From Bradyrhizobium sp. BR13661 (GTDB lineage Bacteria > Pseudomonadota > Alphaproteobacteria > Rhizobiales > Xanthobacteraceae), in contig NZ_JARXWB010000010.1 of NCBI RefSeq assembly GCF_029892425.1, positions 62,001 through 126,000 on the forward strand: DNA of 64,000 bases. Reading direction: 5' to 3'. The first letter of the stretch is position 1; every line of letters begins with the position of its first letter. Under the pieces are notes generated by a model. That model did not search any database, was not told the DNA's origin, and was given only the letters and a program-made list of their open reading frames with translations. A program made the translations under genes and the position numbers. Below are positions 1 to 8,839 of this stretch, one piece after another.

Positions 1-969
1 GATCTCGGTGTCGGCGCCCTGTCGATCGACGGTGAGGCGCGGCTGCAGGATCGACGAGGTCGGCTTCACCGCGAAACGCACCACCACCGGCTGTCCGGTG
101 GAGATACCACCCAGAATGCCGCCGGCATGGTTGGACAAAAAGCGCGTGCCGTCATTGCCGGTGCGCATCTCGTCGGCGTTCTCCTCGCCGGTCAGCTCGG
201 CCGCACCGAAGCCGGCGCCGATCTCGACGCCCTTCACGGCGTTGATGGTCATCATCGCGCCGGCGAGTTCGGAATCGAGCTTGGCGTAGATCGGCGCACC
301 AAGGCCGGCCGGCACGCCCTCGGCGACGATCTCGAGCACCGCGCCGATCGAGGAGCCGCTCTTGCGGATGCCGTCGAGATAGGTCTCGAAGAACGCCGCC
401 TTGTCCTTATCAGGGCAGAAGAACGGGTTCTTCGCGATCTCGTCCCAGTCCCACTTTGCGCGGTCGATCTTGTGCGGCCCCATCTGCACCAGGGCGCCGC
501 GCACCTTCACGTCAGGCAGCACTTTTCGCGCGATCGCACCGGCGGCGACGCGCATCGCGGTCTCGCGCGCCGAGGAGCGGCCGCCGCCGCGATAGTCGCG
601 CAGGCCGTACTTCGCCTCATAGGTGAAGTCGGCATGACCGGGGCGAAACTTGTCCTTGATCTCCGAATAGTCCTTGGAGCGCTGGTCGGTGTTCTCGATC
701 AGGAGCCCGATCGGCGTGCCCGTGGTCACCTGCACACCGGTTTCGGGATGCGCCATCACGCCCGACAGGATCTTCACCTGGTCGGGCTCCTGGCGCTGGG
801 TCGTGAAGCGCGACTGGCCCGGCTTGCGGCGATCGAGATCCTGCTGGATGTCGGCCTCGGTGAGCGGGATCATCGGCGGGCAGCCGTCAACCACGCAGCC
901 GATCGCCACCCCATGGCTCTCGCCAAAGGTGGTGACGCGGAACATGTGGCCGAAGGTGTTGAAGGACAT
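1..969 (-). CDS. aroC: Chorismate synthase, 3' end cut by window edge
   Basis: Converts 5-enolpyruvylshikimate-3-phosphate to chorismate, the last shikimate-pathway step, using reduced FMN in the cytosol. The minus-strand translation begins MSFNTFGHMFRVTTFGESHG, the family's N-terminal signature, and continues with GCPPMIPL, RPGHAD, GGGRSSARETA and, near the edge, STGQPVVVRFAVKPTSS. About 323 codons are visible of a usual 360 or so; the C-terminus lies off the left edge. I chose ATG at 969 because family members start there. An in-frame ATG at 1002 would add 11 residues, and neither site has a clear ribosome-binding site. The annotation is secure, the start less so. Confidence 0.95.
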   Translation of the reverse strand, partial: MSFNTFGHMFRVTTFGESHGVAIGCVVDGCPPMIPLTEADIQQDLDRRKPGQSRFTTQRQEPDQVKILSGVMAHPETGVQVTTGTPIGLLIENTDQRSKDYSEIKDKFRPGHADFTYEAKYGLRDYRGGGRSSARETAMRVAAGAIARKVLPDVKVRGALVQMGPHKIDRAKWDWDEIAKNPFFCPDKDKAAFFETYLDGIRKSGSSIGAVLEIVAEGVPAGLGAPIYAKLDSELAGAMMTINAVKGVEIGAGFGAAELTGEENADEMRTGNDGTRFLSNHAGGILGGISTGQPVVVRFAVKPTSSILQPRLTVDRQGADTEI

Positions 970-1058
970 ACCGAGCTGCCGCTTAGCGTTGATGTTTTGC
1001 ATAAACGTTGTTTGTCAACGTCGTAGCGCCGAGGAGGATTGGGTTCAACCCTAGTTCC

Positions 1059-1136
1059 GTCATTCCGGGGCGATGCAAAGCATCGAACCCGGAATCTCGA
1101 GATTCCGGGTTCGCCCTTCGGGCGCCCCGGAATGAC
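1059..1136. repeat. Dispersed palindromic repeat (cruciform type)
   Basis: A 78-bp element bounded by GTCATTCCGG and CCGGAATGAC, with a perfect 28-bp palindrome at 1085-1112 and a second small hairpin (CGCCCTTCGGGCG). It lies between two minus-strand genes (aroC and the phosphatase), so it can fold in their transcript. An element of the same build lies at 14844-14924. Such elements are common between genes in Bradyrhizobium-like genomes (general knowledge). Confidence 0.85.
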
Positions 1137-1147
1137 AGTGGGTTGGC

Positions 1148-1747
1148 TTAACTATACTTGTCCAGCCGGCCGTCGCGGAACACGTAGACGGCGCCCTGCT
1201 CGATATAGAGCTCGGCGGCGCTGGCCGGCGTCTCCAGGCCGAGCGAGACCATCAGGGCCCGGCAGGTGCCGCCATGGGCGACCGCCACGGTATCGGCCTT
1301 GAGCTCGTCGTACCAGGCGCGCACGCGGACCTGCACGTCGGCGTAGGTCTCCGCACCCGCGGGCCCGACGGTCCATTTGTCGGCAAGGCGCCTCGCATAG
1401 ATCTCGGGATCTCTCGCCTCGCTTTCGGCCAGCGTCAGCCCTTCCCAGACGCCGTAGCCGATCTCGCGCAGGCGATCGTCGAGCGCGTAGTCAGCGACCG
1501 GCAATTCGAGCTTGCCGCGCGCGAGTTCCATGGTCTGGCGCGCTCGGCCGAGCGGGCTCGACACATAGGGCAGTGCGGCCTTGTCGCGGCCGTCGCGCCT
1601 GAGGAGATCGGCCAGGATGAGGCCTGCCTGCACGGCCTGGTCGCGGCCGCGCGCATTCAGCGGAATGTCCCGGGTGCCCTGAAGCCTGCCGAGCGCGTTC
1701 CACTCGGTCTCGCCGTGGCGAAGATAATAGATCGTGGGCACGGGCAT
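1148..1747 (-). CDS. Histidine phosphatase family protein
   Basis: A 199-residue member of the histidine phosphatase (phosphoglycerate mutase-like) superfamily. The catalytic RHG motif is at residues 10-12 (YLRHGETEWN), the second conserved arginine region reads SSPLGRARQTME, and the later conserved His is in VAVAHGGTCRALM. Substrate is not readable from sequence; relatives include phosphoserine phosphatases, cobalamin-pathway phosphatases and broad phosphatases. The start (1747) is 12 bp after the fabI stop, so the two are probably cotranscribed with fabI first. The family call is firm, the substrate unknown. Confidence 0.9.
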   Translation of the reverse strand: MPVPTIYYLRHGETEWNALGRLQGTRDIPLNARGRDQAVQAGLILADLLRRDGRDKAALPYVSSPLGRARQTMELARGKLELPVADYALDDRLREIGYGVWEGLTLAESEARDPEIYARRLADKWTVGPAGAETYADVQVRVRAWYDELKADTVAVAHGGTCRALMVSLGLETPASAAELYIEQGAVYVFRDGRLDKYS

Positions 1748-1759
1748 TGCTGACGGTGG

Positions 1760-2572
1760 TCAGTCCTTCGACGTATCCGAGGCTTCAGGCCGCACCATGC
1801 CCAGCACGTTGTAGCCGGAATCGACATGATGGACCTCGCCGGTGACGCCGCGCGACATGTCGGAGAGGAAATACACCGCGCTGTCGCCGACCTCCTCGAT
1901 CGTCACGTTGCGCCGCAGCGGCGCGTTGAGTTCGTTATACTTCAGAAGAAGGCGTGAATCGGCGATGCCGGCGAAGGCCAGGGTCTTGATCGGACCGGCC
2001 GAGATCGCGTTGACGCGGATCGCCTTCACACCGAGATCGGCGGCGAGATAGCGCACGCTGGCCTCGAGCGCAGCTTTGGCAACGCCCATCACGTTGTAGT
2101 TCGGCATCCACTTCTCCGAGCCGTAATAGCTGAGCGTGATGATCGAACCGCCGTCGGTCATCAGCTTCTCGGCGCGCTGCGCGATGGCGGTCAGCGAGTA
2201 GCAGGAGATCAGCATCGACTTGGAGAAATTGTCCGCGGAGGTGTCGACGTAGCGGCCCTCGAGCTCGTCCTTGTCGGCAAACGCGATCGCGTGCACGACG
2301 AAATCGATCTTGCCCCACTTCTCCTTCAGCACGTCGAACACCGCGTCGATGGTCGCAGCATCGGTGACGTCGCAATGGCCGAGCATCAGCGCGCCGAGCT
2401 CGGCGGCGAGCGGCTCGACGCGCTTTTTCAACGCATCGCCCTGGTAGGTGAGCGCGATCTCGGCGCCGGCCGCCTGACATGCCTTGGCGATGCCCCAGGC
2501 GATCGAGCGGTTGTTGGCAACGCCGAGGATGACCCCGCGCTTACCCTGCATCAGACCTGAATTCTGCGCCAT
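1760..2572 (-). CDS. fabI: Enoyl-[acyl-carrier-protein] reductase (NADH)
   Basis: Catalyses the final reduction of each fatty-acid elongation cycle, trans-2-enoyl-ACP to acyl-ACP. The 270-residue protein has the FabI form of the Rossmann nucleotide motif (GVANNRSIAWGIA, residues 17-29) and the catalytic Tyr-X6-Lys pair at about Y159 and K166 in MPNYNVMGVAK, which separates FabI from ordinary SDRs. Length is typical. It heads a probable two-gene operon with the histidine phosphatase and is divergent from the ECF sigma gene, with about 170 bp between them. Confidence 0.96.
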   Translation of the reverse strand: MAQNSGLMQGKRGVILGVANNRSIAWGIAKACQAAGAEIALTYQGDALKKRVEPLAAELGALMLGHCDVTDAATIDAVFDVLKEKWGKIDFVVHAIAFADKDELEGRYVDTSADNFSKSMLISCYSLTAIAQRAEKLMTDGGSIITLSYYGSEKWMPNYNVMGVAKAALEASVRYLAADLGVKAIRVNAISAGPIKTLAFAGIADSRLLLKYNELNAPLRRNVTIEEVGDSAVYFLSDMSRGVTGEVHHVDSGYNVLGMVRPEASDTSKD

Positions 2573-2743
2573 TGCTCGCGTCCTGTAGCTCTCGTTAAGG
2601 TTTGGAGGTACACCAGCCCTCCGGCGCGGTACAGTCCTAATCCGCGGCGTTAACGCTGTTTCCAGCGCCGGAATAGCCGTTCCATTCGGGTGTTATGATC
2701 GCTATAGGCGCTCGCGCCTGATGTGAAGGACGTCCAGACGGCC

Positions 2744-3232
2744 ATGAGTGCGTTTCGCCAGAGCGTGGAAGCCATGATCCCGGCGTTGCGCCGCTACGCC
2801 CGCGCGCTGACGCGCGATGCGGATGCGGCCGACGATCTGGTGCAGGACACGCTGGTGCGTGCGTTGCGTTCGGAGCGATTGTTTCTCGGAGGCGACGTCA
2901 GGAGCTGGCTCTACACGATCCTGACCAACCTCAACAAGAACCGGCGGCGCTCGCTGGCAAGGCGGCCGCAATTCATGCAGCTGACGGAGAACAACCCGGA
3001 TGCCAGCGGAACGGAGGCGGAAGGGCGCGACATCGAGCGCGCGCTCTCGACGCTGGTCGAGGAGCAACGCTCGGTGCTGCTGCTGGTGATGCTGGAGGGC
3101 ATGAGCTACCGCGAGGTCGCCGACATCCAGGGCGTGCCGATCGGCACCGTCATGTCCCGCCTGGCGCGCGCCCGCGCCCACGTGAAGGCCTCGCTGGAGG
3201 GTGAGCGCCCGGCGCTCAGACGGGTGAAATGA
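2744..3232 (+). CDS. ECF-type RNA polymerase sigma factor
   Basis: A group IV sigma factor of about 162 residues. Region 2 is seen as LTRDADAADDLVQDTLVRALR and WLYTILTNLNKNRRR; region 4 as RSVLLLVMLEGMSYREVADIQGVPIGTVMSRLARAR. I favour ATG at 2744; a GTG at 2723 would add seven residues. The next gene on the same strand encodes a membrane anti-sigma factor, the usual partner arrangement. It is not the EcfG general-stress sigma by sequence style. Stimulus and regulon cannot be read here. Such genes often control their own promoter. Confidence 0.9.
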   Translation: MSAFRQSVEAMIPALRRYARALTRDADAADDLVQDTLVRALRSERLFLGGDVRSWLYTILTNLNKNRRRSLARRPQFMQLTENNPDASGTEAEGRDIERALSTLVEEQRSVLLLVMLEGMSYREVADIQGVPIGTVMSRLARARAHVKASLEGERPALRRVK

Positions 3233-3338
3233 TGGCAGGATTGATGCATCGCAAAGGCCGGGTCCCCTGCACGGAGAGAGCAGCAGCGCAATTGGACCGC
3301 GTCAGATATTTTGGGCCGCAGAGCCAGAGACGACCGAT

Positions 3339-4109
3339 ATGAACGACCGCAATATTCCCGTGACCGAAGACGAGCTGCACGCCTTTGTCGATGGCGAATT
3401 GCCGCCCGAGCGCCGCGCCGACGTCGAGGCCTGGCTGACCGCCCATCCTGAGGATGCCGAGCGCGTGCAGTCCTGGCGCGCGATGGCCGAAATGCTGCAC
3501 GCCCGCTACGACGCGGTCGCCCAGGAGCCGGTGCCGGCCCGGCTGGAGCTGGAGCGGCTGGAGCGCCGTCCGCGGCAATGGCTCTATGGCGCGATTGCGG
3601 CCACGCTGGTTGCCTTCGTCGCCGGCGGCACGGCCGGCTGGATCGCCCATGGTGCCGCCAACGCGCCTTCCACCTTCCAGGCGTTTACGGCGGACGCGCT
3701 CGATGCCCACCGCCTCTATGTCGTCGAGGTCCGCCACCCCGTCGAGGTCGGCGGCAACGAGCGCGATCACCTCCAGGCCTGGCTGACCCGGCGCTGCGGC
3801 TGGACCGTGTTCGCGCCCAATCTCGAGGCGAGCGGGCTCAAGCTCGTCGGCGGCCGGCTGCTGCCGGGGCCGAACGGGCCGGCATCGTTCCTGATGTATG
3901 AGGGCGCCTCGGGCGAGCGCTATACGATCTACACCGCCAAGACGGAGACCGGCGCGACCCAGATGCGCTACGCCAGGACGGACAAGGACGGGGCGCTGTT
4001 CTGGGCCGAGCGCGGCGTCGGTTACGTCGTCAGCGGCGGCGCCGACCGCGATCGGCTGACCAGGGTGGCCCAGGCCGTGTACGACCAGGCCGAGAAAAGC
4101 GGCGGCTGA
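3339..4109 (+). CDS. Membrane-anchored anti-sigma factor, cysteine-free
   Basis: A 256-residue protein with an N-terminal anti-sigma helix (DELHAFVDGELPPERRADVEAWL, residues about 11-33), one transmembrane segment at about 81-103 (LYGAIAATLVAFVAGGTAGWIA) and a periplasmic domain of about 150 residues. This is the layout of single-pass anti-sigma factors that hold an ECF sigma at the membrane. The HxxxCxxC zinc motif of ZAS-type anti-sigma factors is absent: there is no Cys in the cytoplasmic part, so a simple thiol redox switch is unlikely. It lies 106 bp after the sigma gene on the same strand. Confidence 0.85.
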   Translation: MNDRNIPVTEDELHAFVDGELPPERRADVEAWLTAHPEDAERVQSWRAMAEMLHARYDAVAQEPVPARLELERLERRPRQWLYGAIAATLVAFVAGGTAGWIAHGAANAPSTFQAFTADALDAHRLYVVEVRHPVEVGGNERDHLQAWLTRRCGWTVFAPNLEASGLKLVGGRLLPGPNGPASFLMYEGASGERYTIYTAKTETGATQMRYARTDKDGALFWAERGVGYVVSGGADRDRLTRVAQAVYDQAEKSGG

Positions 4110-4426
4110 ACAACCGCGCAAACGCCGTGCCTCGATTCCGTCATTGAAAATTTGGAATCAAGACATGGGCGCGTCTCATTATCGCACCGGGTGTTCACGC
4201 GATTATGAGTGGCGTTCGATCCGCCGATCGACGCGGGCGGCCTCGATTGGGGTTTTTGGTACCGCGCTGGTCCCCCTCTCGAGGCCGCACCTTTTTATCG
4301 GCTGCCCCGCCGGACAGCCGACACGTCGAGCATCGAAGCGCTACCACGCTTCGCGTGTATGACGAGCATCATCCGTCCGGAGATGCGCTAAGCCTTTAGG
4401 AGAACCCCTTCAGGCTGGATCTCGCC
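4110..4426. other. Intergenic region with no convincing gene
   Basis: About 320 bp between the anti-sigma gene and a repeat. Short open frames exist in three overlapping phases, but none has a ribosome-binding site or protein-like composition. A small hairpin (GAAGCG...CGCTTC) sits near 4337-4354. I see no RNA gene. Confidence 0.6.
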
Positions 4427-4513
4427 CTAAAGCGCGACATGCCACGCTTTAGCTTATTGTTGGCCATGACCTTTCCAGAAAACCGCTGCGCACTTTTCCG
4501 GATCATGCGTTAG
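4427..4513. repeat. Dispersed repeat ending ...TTTTCCGGATCATGCGTTAG
   Basis: A two-hairpin element. The first half is CTAAAGCGCG...CGCTTTAG; the second contains AGAAAACCGCTGCGCACTTT and ends in GGATCATGCGTTAG. A fuller copy is at 44074-44177 and a 24-bp right-end fragment at 34419-34442. The element overlaps the stop codon (TAA, 4510-4512) of the DnaJ-like gene on the minus strand and could act as its transcript end. Confidence 0.85.
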
Positions 4514-5478
4514 CCAAGCCCGCTACGCGGATTGTAGGGGTGCTGGTCCCGCCACTTCTGCATCAATGCTTCAAGCTCGGCGTCGTTCCCGTCCGGTAGC
4601 ATAATCCTGATGGTGACGAAGAGATCCCCGGTGCCGCCGGATTTCGGCAAGCCCTTGCCCTTGAGGCGGAACGTTCGCCCGCTGGACGTGTTCTTCGGGA
4701 CCGACAGCTCCACGGCATTGCCGAGCGTCGGCACGCGAATCTTGCCACCGAGCACCGCCTCGTAAAGCGTGATCGGGAGATCGATCCGAAGGTCCGCGCC
4801 ATCGATCTTGAAGAACGGATGGGGCGCGATGCTGATGGTGATCAGGAGGTCGCCGGGCGGATGGCCCTGCGCGGTTTCGCCCTGTCCGCGCAGACGGATC
4901 TGCTGACCTTCAATGACGCCCGCGGGAATCTTGACGTTGAGTTCCTTGCCGTTCGGCAACCGGACGCGCTTCTCGGCGCCCTTGATGGACTCTTCCAGCG
5001 AGACGGACATGGCGACATTGACGTCGAGATCGAGCCCGATCCCGCCGGTGTCAAATTCAAACTGGGGACCGCCGCCGGCTCCGGGCCGCGCACCGCGCAT
5101 CCCACCGCCGAACATGCTGTTGAGAATATCCTCGAAGGCGCCCGCCCCCTGGCCGGGGCCAGCGCCGCCGCCACGGAACGAGTACTCGAAGCCGCCGGGA
5201 CCTGCGCCCGCGCGACCGCGCGGCCCGCCGCCACCCGGAAAGCCCTGGAAGCGCGGCTTGCCCTCGGCGTCGATCTCGCCGCGATCGAACTGCTTGCGCT
5301 TGTCCTCGTCGCCGATGATCTCGTTGGCCGAATTGATCTCGGAGAAGCGCTCCGCGGCCTTGGGATCATCCTTGTTGCTGTCAGGATGATGCTTCTTGGC
5401 CAGCTTGCGATAGGCGCTCTTGATCGCGGCAGCGTTCGCGCTCCGCGGCACCCCCAAGACCTCATAGGGGTCGCGCAT
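4510..5478 (-). CDS. DnaJ-type co-chaperone (CbpA-like)
   Basis: A 322-residue type II J-protein. The J domain is at residues 1-70 with the HPD tripeptide that stimulates DnaK ATPase (KKHHPDSNKDD). A Gly/Phe-rich linker follows at about 75-125 (GFPGGGGPRGRAGAGPGG), then the C-terminal substrate-binding beta-domains (about 150-320). The Cys-rich zinc fingers of true DnaJ are absent, which points to a CbpA/DjlA-style partner. The ATG at 5478 follows GGAG. The stop codon lies in the dispersed repeat at 4427-4513. Confidence 0.92.
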   Translation of the reverse strand: MRDPYEVLGVPRSANAAAIKSAYRKLAKKHHPDSNKDDPKAAERFSEINSANEIIGDEDKRKQFDRGEIDAEGKPRFQGFPGGGGPRGRAGAGPGGFEYSFRGGGAGPGQGAGAFEDILNSMFGGGMRGARPGAGGGPQFEFDTGGIGLDLDVNVAMSVSLEESIKGAEKRVRLPNGKELNVKIPAGVIEGQQIRLRGQGETAQGHPPGDLLITISIAPHPFFKIDGADLRIDLPITLYEAVLGGKIRVPTLGNAVELSVPKNTSSGRTFRLKGKGLPKSGGTGDLFVTIRIMLPDGNDAELEALMQKWRDQHPYNPRSGLG

Positions 5479-5588
5479 CCGTCACGTCTCCTTCAAGAAA
5501 TCCAATTGTTCAAAGGGCTCCCCGCCCTACCCGCCGGCTCATGTGGGGGTGGAGTGGTATTTTTGCAACTAGGCACGCGCTCCGAATC

Positions 5589-6017
5589 CTAGCTCCGCCA
5601 CGGCTTTAGCGTATGAATCTCCCAACGGCCACGGCTGCTTTGGCAGCCGGCACCCTGGAGCCAGCTTTCGGTGGTGCCGTTGACGTAGCTTGCCAGGAAG
5701 TCGCGGCACTTGCGGCCATCCTCGGCGGCGTAGGATTGCGCGATCGGCGTCACCGAGCCGCGCGCGCCGGTTTCCGGATTCTCCCAGTGCTGGCTGGCAT
5801 CCTTGTCGCCCATGCTCAGCACGTCGGAGGCGGCGTTACGGGCAAAGGCGAGATCGGTCTCGGTCGGTGCGGCGTCCTTCGCCGGCCGCGCGATCGAACC
5901 CGTGAGGTCGCTGTCTTCACTCTTGGCGTAGGCGTTGGTGTCAGTGCGGGACAGGCTGCAGCCACCGGCGCCGAGTCCGATTAGAATCATCGTCATGACG
6001 AGGCTTGATGGCCGCAT
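5589..6017 (-). CDS. RT0821/Lpp0805-type surface lipoprotein
   Basis: A 142-residue envelope protein. Starting at ATG 6017 gives MRPSSLVMTMILIGLGAGGC, a lipoprotein signal with the lipobox Cys at residue 20. The rest (ENPETGARGSVTP, GRKCRDFLASYV, ESWLQGAGCQ) matches the small outer-membrane protein family typified by Rickettsia RT0821 and Legionella Lpp0805. Longer upstream frames exist but would bury the signal peptide. Function is unknown. It is divergent from pdxH, with about 90 bp between them. Confidence 0.85.
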   Translation of the reverse strand: MRPSSLVMTMILIGLGAGGCSLSRTDTNAYAKSEDSDLTGSIARPAKDAAPTETDLAFARNAASDVLSMGDKDASQHWENPETGARGSVTPIAQSYAAEDGRKCRDFLASYVNGTTESWLQGAGCQSSRGRWEIHTLKPWRS

Positions 6018-6109
6018 CGCCGATAGGCCAACGCGTCCCCATGCCCTATATAGGGCGAGAGCAGACAACAGCGCGCTTTGGGCCGCGGGACGCAATTCGG
6101 ACTCCAGAC

Positions 6110-6751
6110 ATGACCGACACGACCTCGATAAAACACCAGACACCCTTAACATCCGGTGATTTTACCGCCGCCGATGAGCCGTTCGCGCTGTTCGAGGCCT
6201 GGTTGAACGAGGCGATCAAGAGCGAGCCGAACGATCCGAACGCCATGGCGCTCGCAACCGTCGATCCGGACGGCCTGCCCGATGTGCGCATGGTGCTGAT
6301 GAAAGGCTTCGATACCGAGGGTTTTGTCTTCTACAGCCACATCGCAAGCCAAAAGGGCCGCGAACTCGCCGCAAATCCTAAGGCAGCGTTACTATTTCAC
6401 TGGAAGTCGCTTCGCCGTCAGGTGCGCATCCGCGGCAACGTGACGCCGGTGACCGATGCCGAGGCCGACGCCTATTTCGCGACACGCCCGAAGCAGGCGC
6501 AGATCGGCGCCTGGGCCAGCAAGCAGTCGCAGGAGCTGGAGAGCCGCTTCGCCTTCGAGCAGGCCATCGCGAAAGTCGCGGCCAGGCACGTCATCGGCGA
6601 TGTGCCGCGGCCGCCGGGCTGGAGCGGCTGGCGCATCACACCCTCGCGGATCGAGTTCTGGCACGACCGCCCGTTCCGCCTGCACGATCGCATCGAATTT
6701 CGTCGTGACGCGGCCGGCCAGCCGTGGTCCAAGACGCGCATGTATCCCTGA
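6110..6751 (+). CDS. pdxH: Pyridoxamine/pyridoxine 5'-phosphate oxidase
   Basis: FMN enzyme that oxidises pyridoxine-5-P or pyridoxamine-5-P to pyridoxal-5-phosphate, the active vitamin B6. Start at 6110 gives 213 residues, the usual size. Seen: NAMALATVDPDGLPDVRMVL and FYSHIASQKGRELAANP (FMN/PLP pocket), RQVRIRG, and the conserved C-terminus WSKTRMYP. The frame is open upstream, but family alignment favours ATG 6110. It is followed 22 bp later by an SDR gene and may be cotranscribed with it. Confidence 0.95.
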   Translation: MTDTTSIKHQTPLTSGDFTAADEPFALFEAWLNEAIKSEPNDPNAMALATVDPDGLPDVRMVLMKGFDTEGFVFYSHIASQKGRELAANPKAALLFHWKSLRRQVRIRGNVTPVTDAEADAYFATRPKQAQIGAWASKQSQELESRFAFEQAIAKVAARHVIGDVPRPPGWSGWRITPSRIEFWHDRPFRLHDRIEFRRDAAGQPWSKTRMYP

Positions 6752-6773
6752 AGCTTTTGGGCCGACCTGAAAG

Positions 6774-7532
6774 ATGTCCATGCCGCATTCGTCCAATGCG
6801 CCGCGCCGCACGCTGCTCCTGACCGGAGCAAGCCGCGGCATCGGCCACGCCACCGTGATCCGCTTCTCGTCGGCGGGCTGGCGTGTCATCACCTGCTCGC
6901 GGCATGCCTTCCCGGAGGACTGCCCGTGGGACGCAGGCCCCGAGGACCACATCCAGGTCGACCTCGGCAATCCCCAGGACACCGCGCGCGCGATCTCCGA
7001 CATTCGCAACCGGCTCGAAGGCGGCCTGCTGCATGCGCTGGTCAACAACGCCGCGATCTCGCCGAAGGGTCCGGGCGGCTCGCGGCTCGGCTCTGTTGAC
7101 ACCGACCTCGACACCTGGACGCACGTCTTTCACGTCAACTTCTTCGCGCCGATCATGATCGCGCGCGGCTTGATCGAGGAATTGAAGGCGGCCAAGGGCT
7201 CGGTCGTGAACGTGACCTCGATCGCGGGCTCGCGCGTGCATCCCTTTGCGGGCGCGGCCTACGCCACTTCGAAAGCTGCGCTTGCATCCCTGACGCGCGA
7301 GATGGCCTCCGACTTCGGCCGCGTCGGCGTCCGCGTCAACGCGATCGCACCTGGTGAGATCGACACCTCGATCCTGTCGCCGGGCACCGAGAAGATCGTC
7401 GAGCAGCAGATTCCGATGCACCGCCTGGGCACGCCGGACGAAGTCGCCAAGATCATCTACGTGCTGTGCACGGACACCAGTTCCTACGTGAACGGCGCCG
7501 AGATCCACATCAACGGCGGCCAGCACGTCTAG
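6774..7532 (+). CDS. SDR-family oxidoreductase
   Basis: A 252-residue classical short-chain dehydrogenase with the cofactor motif TGASRGIG (about residues 17-24), NNAA, the catalytic Ser in VTSIAGS and the YATSK catalytic pair. The ending NGAEIHINGGQHV is typical of 3-oxoacyl-ACP reductase-like SDRs. Substrate cannot be assigned. It sits between pdxH and a methyltransferase gene that starts 12 bp after its stop, so the three may form an operon. Confidence 0.88.
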   Translation: MSMPHSSNAPRRTLLLTGASRGIGHATVIRFSSAGWRVITCSRHAFPEDCPWDAGPEDHIQVDLGNPQDTARAISDIRNRLEGGLLHALVNNAAISPKGPGGSRLGSVDTDLDTWTHVFHVNFFAPIMIARGLIEELKAAKGSVVNVTSIAGSRVHPFAGAAYATSKAALASLTREMASDFGRVGVRVNAIAPGEIDTSILSPGTEKIVEQQIPMHRLGTPDEVAKIIYVLCTDTSSYVNGAEIHINGGQHV

Positions 7533-7544
7533 GCCAGGTGATGC

Positions 7545-8315
7545 ATGGGCCGGTTTGCAAGCACGGCGTCAATGTACGAGCACCTGCGGCCACCTTACCC
7601 GCGCGAATTTTTTCGCACCGTCGCACACAAGCTCAGCCCCACCAGAGAGAGCAGCCTGATCGATCTTGGCACCGGACCCGGCCTGCTGGCGTTGGGCTTC
7701 GGTCCTTATGTCGGCCGCGTCGTCGCTGTTGATCCGGAGCCTGCGATGCTCGACGCTGCCCGACTTGCCACCGCGCGCGCAGGGCGGCATGTCACGCTGA
7801 TCGAAGGCAAGGCGGAGACGCTTCCCCTCGATATCGGCAGTTTCGACATCGTCACGATCGGACGAGCGCTGCATTGGATGGATCGTGATGCAGTGCTCGC
7901 ACGGCTCGAGGAGCTGGTCGCCTGCGACGGCGCGATCCTGATCTGCGCTTCGTTCTCCGCCACCGACGGCCGTAACCCGTGGCTTGATGGCTACAACGAG
8001 ATTCGCCGCCGCTGGTCACCGGCCAAACTCTGGGAGGAAGCCGGCAAAGGAACGCGTACCCATCGCGACCTTCCCGCGTTCTTTCGCGGCAGCTCGTTCC
8101 ACCCCACCGAACTCGTCACAGTCGAGACCAACCATCTGGTCGGCCTGTGGGAGTTGGCGGAACGCACACTCACCTATTCATCGTCCTCGCGCGAGGCGTT
8201 GGGCGAGAATGTCGAGGCTATGCTGCGCGATGTCGAGAACCATCTCGTCTCGTTCCACCACGACTACGCGATCGCCGAGACCATCGTCTCGACGGCTGAG
8301 ATCGTGAAGCGCTAG
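7545..8315 (+). CDS. Class I SAM-dependent methyltransferase
   Basis: A 256-residue protein with the Rossmann-type SAM motif DLGTGPGLLALG (about 42-53), the acidic motif II region VVAVDPEPAMLDAA and the post-motif FDIVTIGRALHWMDR. This is the ubiquinone/UbiE-like methyltransferase-11 group, which contains many uncharacterised small-molecule methyltransferases. Substrate unknown. Its start is 12 bp past the SDR stop. Confidence 0.88.
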   Translation: MGRFASTASMYEHLRPPYPREFFRTVAHKLSPTRESSLIDLGTGPGLLALGFGPYVGRVVAVDPEPAMLDAARLATARAGRHVTLIEGKAETLPLDIGSFDIVTIGRALHWMDRDAVLARLEELVACDGAILICASFSATDGRNPWLDGYNEIRRRWSPAKLWEEAGKGTRTHRDLPAFFRGSSFHPTELVTVETNHLVGLWELAERTLTYSSSSREALGENVEAMLRDVENHLVSFHHDYAIAETIVSTAEIVKR

Positions 8316-8398
8316 GGGATTTGCCGCGGAAGGCGGGAAGCAAGGCGATCCAGACAACGCCGCCGCAGGACTGGATCGCCCGCCCTTCCTTCCGCTCC

Positions 8399-8632
8399 TC
8401 AGTCCAGGCGAATGCGACGCGACCGTTCGCGCAGCCTCAACGTTGCAGCATTTGGTGCGGTTGCACTGAATGCAGTCGAGCAATCGTCGTCGTTCTCGCC
8501 ATCGAGCAGCGGAGCACCACAGTGCCGGCACATGCGCGCCGACAACGACGGCGCCTTGCCGCTCGCCACCACCTGACGATAGGTCGTCAGATCGATGACG
8601 TTGCGGGGCGTCGTTATGTGTTTCTCAACCAT
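8399..8632 (-). CDS. Small protein with a CxxC-type motif, unknown function
   Basis: A 77-residue protein, MVEKHITTPRNVIDLTTYRQ at the start, with a single zinc-knuckle-like half motif (MCRHCGAPLLDGENDDDC, residues about 34-51). The three cysteines could bind a metal or be redox active. No family is recognised. Composition and isolation suggest a real small gene: it is the only sensible frame between the methyltransferase and corA. Confidence 0.6.
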   Translation of the reverse strand: MVEKHITTPRNVIDLTTYRQVVASGKAPSLSARMCRHCGAPLLDGENDDDCSTAFSATAPNAATLRLRERSRRIRLD

Positions 8633-8839
8633 GGTTTTTCCTCGCGGCTAACCCGCTGCTTATCGCAGACAAGTTTCGCACAAACGTTCAGCCCACTGCT
8701 CAAATTTTACCGGAGGAATTGGGGCGCGGCACACACATCACGGCGCGGCCGCAATGGCGCTCTATTCTGCGACACCATCAGCCATGTCTCGGCGACCGGC
8801 GTAAGGTCTCGGTCACTATTTCGAAAAGCGCGTGCCGGA

